Source: Neckera pumila | Taxonomy: Eukaryota > Streptophyta > Bryopsida > Hypnales > Neckeraceae | DNA: 64,000 bases | Reading direction: 5' to 3' | Assembly (NCBI GenBank): GCA_963969595.1 | Contig: OZ018416.1 | Coordinates: 20,786,065-20,850,064 of the forward strand | Shown: positions 61,101 through 64,000 of the stretch, piece after piece | Numbering within the stretch: position 1 is the first letter of the stretch | Layout of the letters: each line of letters starts with the position of its first letter | Made by a program: the position numbers and the translations under genes | Notes under the pieces: generated by a model | The model's input: the letters and a program-made list of their open reading frames with translations, nothing else | Told to the model about the DNA's origin: nothing | The model's database searches: none

Positions 61101-64000
61101 TTATTCGTTCTGACGGATCGCTGAAACGCTTTGCTTGTCGATGTTTTGACAGATACGAGTGCTACGATGTCGATTCGGAGGCCCCATTTAAGGTCGGCCA
61201 GCAAATACGTGTAACTGCTGCAAACGCTGTTAACGTGAATGTCACTTCTGCTGGCTTGGAAACTCTTGTTGAATCTGTCACGTCATGGCGGAAACAGACA
61301 GAGTCAGAAGTACAAGCCCGTATGTCGCTTGAAATGGTAAATCTCTGTCAGCAGGTTTTCATAAAGATTTTGCTGACGATTACTTAGATGTTTCTGAACT
61401 TGTAGGCTATGAGCTTCGGTTCGTATCGAAGGAAGAGCATATTGCTTTAACGTGACTGTCGATTACATTCGTGAGGCCCAATTGATATCCTTTTAGCGGA
61501 GATGGTGATGATTTTAACAATATGTAGAGTAATGCATTTTAGCTGTGAAGATTCTTTGCTTCTTGGGACTAATTGCTGTATTTGGATTAAACATGTGCAA
61601 CGGCTCCTGTCAACTTTCAACCCGCTCCTTGTCTTTGGGGCCAATTTTATTGAATAAGCTGAAACACTTTTTACCAAGTTTTTGTTCCTCTAATGTAATC
61701 AAGAATGCTTGCAGGAAGGGAGTGATTACAAAGAACCAAGTCATGACACTTTGAACTGCGCATTGGAAGAGAACGAATTGGAGAAACTCTTGGTTCAAAA
61801 TTCACTCGGCTGTGATCTGTACATAAGGAAATATGTTGATAATTTTGACCAAGTGGAGTGTTTACCGAAGGATGGCAATCATTTGGTTCACTTGCCGCCA
61901 TCAAGATTCCCTGATAGATTTATTGATGTCACTGATCCTCAACCACCACGCCACTTTGTTGCCATCCATGTCTCTGAAGCAAGGGTACAAACTTTACTGG
62001 ACGTTAACGTTTCACTCTTCTGTACCTGAGTACTTGTATTACATTATTTTTGGATCATTGTTTTTGGAATACGTAATGTCCTTTGTAGTTATTAATTTGT
62101 TTAACTTCCTATTAATTTCTTAGTATTTCTCCGACTTATGTCGATATATAGCAGTCTATAGCTGAGGCGAACTGGAAACAAACATGTCGTTCACTTGTGT
62201 CCTGCAGTATCTATCTATTTTGAGATATTATATGCATCCCATTGTGTCATTATGTAGGAATTGCGTGTTAACGCTGATGGGAATGATCAAGATTATATTT
62301 GCTATTTAAAACTGGCGATCACGAAGTCAGCTGACGAACAAAGGGCGCTTCCTCAAAGTGCAAGATCTCGTTGTGTTCGACCCCATGCTATCACTCAGGG
62401 TTTGGAATGCTTACTTTCTGAAGCCAAGTGGAATGAGGTGTTTATTTTTGAGCTTCCTCAGAAGGTACGTCGTTCACTGACTCTGTTGTAGTGCGTTCAG
62501 CACTTGTTCACGTACTATTCATCTGCGCTTCGCTGCTGGTGGCTAGCTGGAAAAATTTGTCAAGGATCCCCTCTTTGATTTTGTTCATGGACGGACTATT
62601 GTTGTTTAATTTAATTTGGTGAACATTTTTCTTCTATCCACGGGTCTCTTTTTTTACCTACTGTCGGTTAATTTTTTTTAAATTCGTAGTAACTTGATCA
62701 CGTCTGTCCTCCAAATTTAATTCTTAGCTAGCTCTCACATATTGATGGGGCTGAGACATTGTAATTTTCGCTACCGAGACAGTAATATCATCAGGCATAC
62801 TTTAGCATCTGCTTTAGAATAAACTTCGTGCCTCAAAATCGCAATCCTCAATATGATGTGCAGGGATCTGCGGCTCTGGAAGTTTTAATATCCAATCAGG
62901 CTGCAAGTGGTGGAAAAGGTAGATTCTCGAAGCTGTTTGCGGAAGTTATGTATGTGACATCTGAAGACAATGGTGATGTTTCTGGTCAACAAAGGGCTAC
63001 GCATTAAGACCTATGTTTTTGTTTTGCAGGGGCAGCTGTGGGTATGGTCTCTATTCCGATTGATAGTGATTCGGGGGGCAATGCCTCACAATCATCAATG
63101 CTTCGGAATGTGGTTCGACGAGCCCTGAAGCAGGATCCCGTGACTTCGTGGCCTTCCGTAGAGAACAAAGTGTATTCTCTTTCACAACCTCGGAAAATGG
63201 TTCGTCTCTTCCATTTCATTCCGGTTTGAGCAAGTACATCCTAGAAAATAATGTTTCATCGCAGAGCCTCATGTGAACTCTCCCTCATCTGCTCATGCTG
63301 GCTGTGATGGTTTGCATTTTAGGATATTTGGGTTGATCTTATACATCAGTCGCATTCCATAAGATTGGCATTTGATCTTGGAGTTATTTGTGAAAGAGAG
63401 GAGTTTCCAACTGCACATGTCTTAACTTCAGCTTCTTAAGTTCGGTTTTTAAAAATGAGATTGTAGTTGCTACTTTATTGGTGTGAAAGAATGGCAGAAG
63501 TGCTAGACCGATTTGGGAAGGTTAAATGGATGTTGTTGCGACCTTCAGACTAAATGTGACTTACTCATTATTCTTCCATTTTTCATTACAGAGTGGACCT
63601 GTCGATCACGAGGCGCAGAAGAAGAACGGGGGTCTGATTACTGTGAGCATGTACTTTTTCTCTGCAAAGAGCGAGAAAAAAGAGAAAAAGGCAGGCTTTG
63701 ATTCCAAAGACGACACCAAAGGTGTAGATATTGGATTATGGTTAGCTGTAAGTCGGCAAGGTCCGTGGACAGGACTCCGATCAGTTCTACCAGTTACTAC
63801 AGTTCCAAAGGAGATTGGCTCAAGGCCTTTGGCTGTAGAAGTAACTATGCAACAGAATCAGAAATGCGTGAAACTGAGGAGCCGCATAACTATTCTGAAT
63901 AACACAGATATAGCACTGGATATATGCCTTTGTCCTTTTCCTCTTCTTAATACTCCAGAAGGGTCAACGAAGGGCTCGGAGGGTAAGCCCTCCACAGTTG
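40161..64000 (+). CDS. VPS13: VPS13, bridge-type lipid transfer protein, plant PH-containing form (3' end beyond window)
   Basis: VPS13 proteins are long rods that move bulk phospholipid between membranes at contact sites. 49 in-phase exons encode about 3018 residues; the frame is open at the window end and the family usually exceeds 4000. Exon 1 (40161-40175) encodes MFEAH only. Exon 2 (41920-42001) continues VLHLLRLYLGEYVRGLSVEA, the Chorein_N signature; exons 3-7 (42589-43833) complete it with KVPWNRLGKDPVIVLLDRIF and ITNLHIRYED. A PH domain lies in exons 20-23 (49636-50745, residues about 868-975; CRAILAGTYLYILES, GAWQYYLALATY). Exon 26 (51807-52304) has an acidic tract with EEVFDDALAEF. 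Exons 37-41 (57849-60302) carry repeated WRP-AP-GY-GDC motifs like VPS62/DUF946 proteins (VAIWRPRAPSGYLIMGDC, SIWRPIVPSGYAIVGDC). A C2-like domain lies at 61715-62918. Other large exons are 46423-46813, 55719-56363 and 59204-59611. Closest known plant group: VPS13M. The paralog assignment is inference. Confidence 0.95.

Overview
This is nuclear DNA from a land plant. Four long protein genes are split by many GT-AG introns of about 80-600 bases. They sit in AT-rich, transposon-strewn intergenic DNA. Three of the genes belong to well-known plant families: WAPL with an MIVRTY start, a delta-type p24 cargo receptor, and a VPS13 with an internal PH domain. Exon base composition is balanced and codon use looks unbiased. 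One gene resembles a centrin/SFI1-type basal-body protein. Together these hint at a seedless plant with swimming sperm (moss, liverwort or similar), but that placement is inference.

Layout. 1-6.6 kb is non-coding and holds several terminal-inverted-repeat (TIR) elements, some nested. 6.6-13.1 kb (minus) is the cohesin-release factor WAPL, with a promoter region reaching about 14.1 kb. 14.35-15.55 kb is a nest of elements just upstream of that promoter. 15.6-23.0 kb is AT-rich and gene-poor, with a tandem pair of TIR elements (18.3-19.5 kb), a Harbinger-like and a Stowaway-like MITE (21.3-21.6 kb), and simple repeats. 23.4-25.3 kb (plus) is a complete p24-delta gene. 25.6-31.2 kb (minus) is a convergent eleven-exon gene for an unrecognised coiled-coil protein of about 1054 residues with SFI1-like tryptophan motifs. 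32-39 kb is again non-coding with TIR elements and a (TA)31 tract. 40.2 kb to the window end (plus) is VPS13, of which 49 exons encoding about 3018 residues are present; the C-terminus lies beyond the window.

The genes do not form a pathway. WAPL acts on chromosome cohesion. p24 and VPS13 both act in membrane traffic or lipid supply, but nothing here links them beyond proximity. The most distinctive feature of the non-coding DNA is a set of short TIR elements that share a TA target and a few terminal motifs. One set starts AGGTRRRYA or AGGTAAA. Another starts ACCCCTAAAGG. They occur as full, nested, abutting, tandem and truncated copies.

Exon boundaries were read by eye from splice sites and codon phase. 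All 49 VPS13 exons, all 4 p24 exons and the 11 exons of the coiled-coil gene join in phase. One WAPL junction does not.
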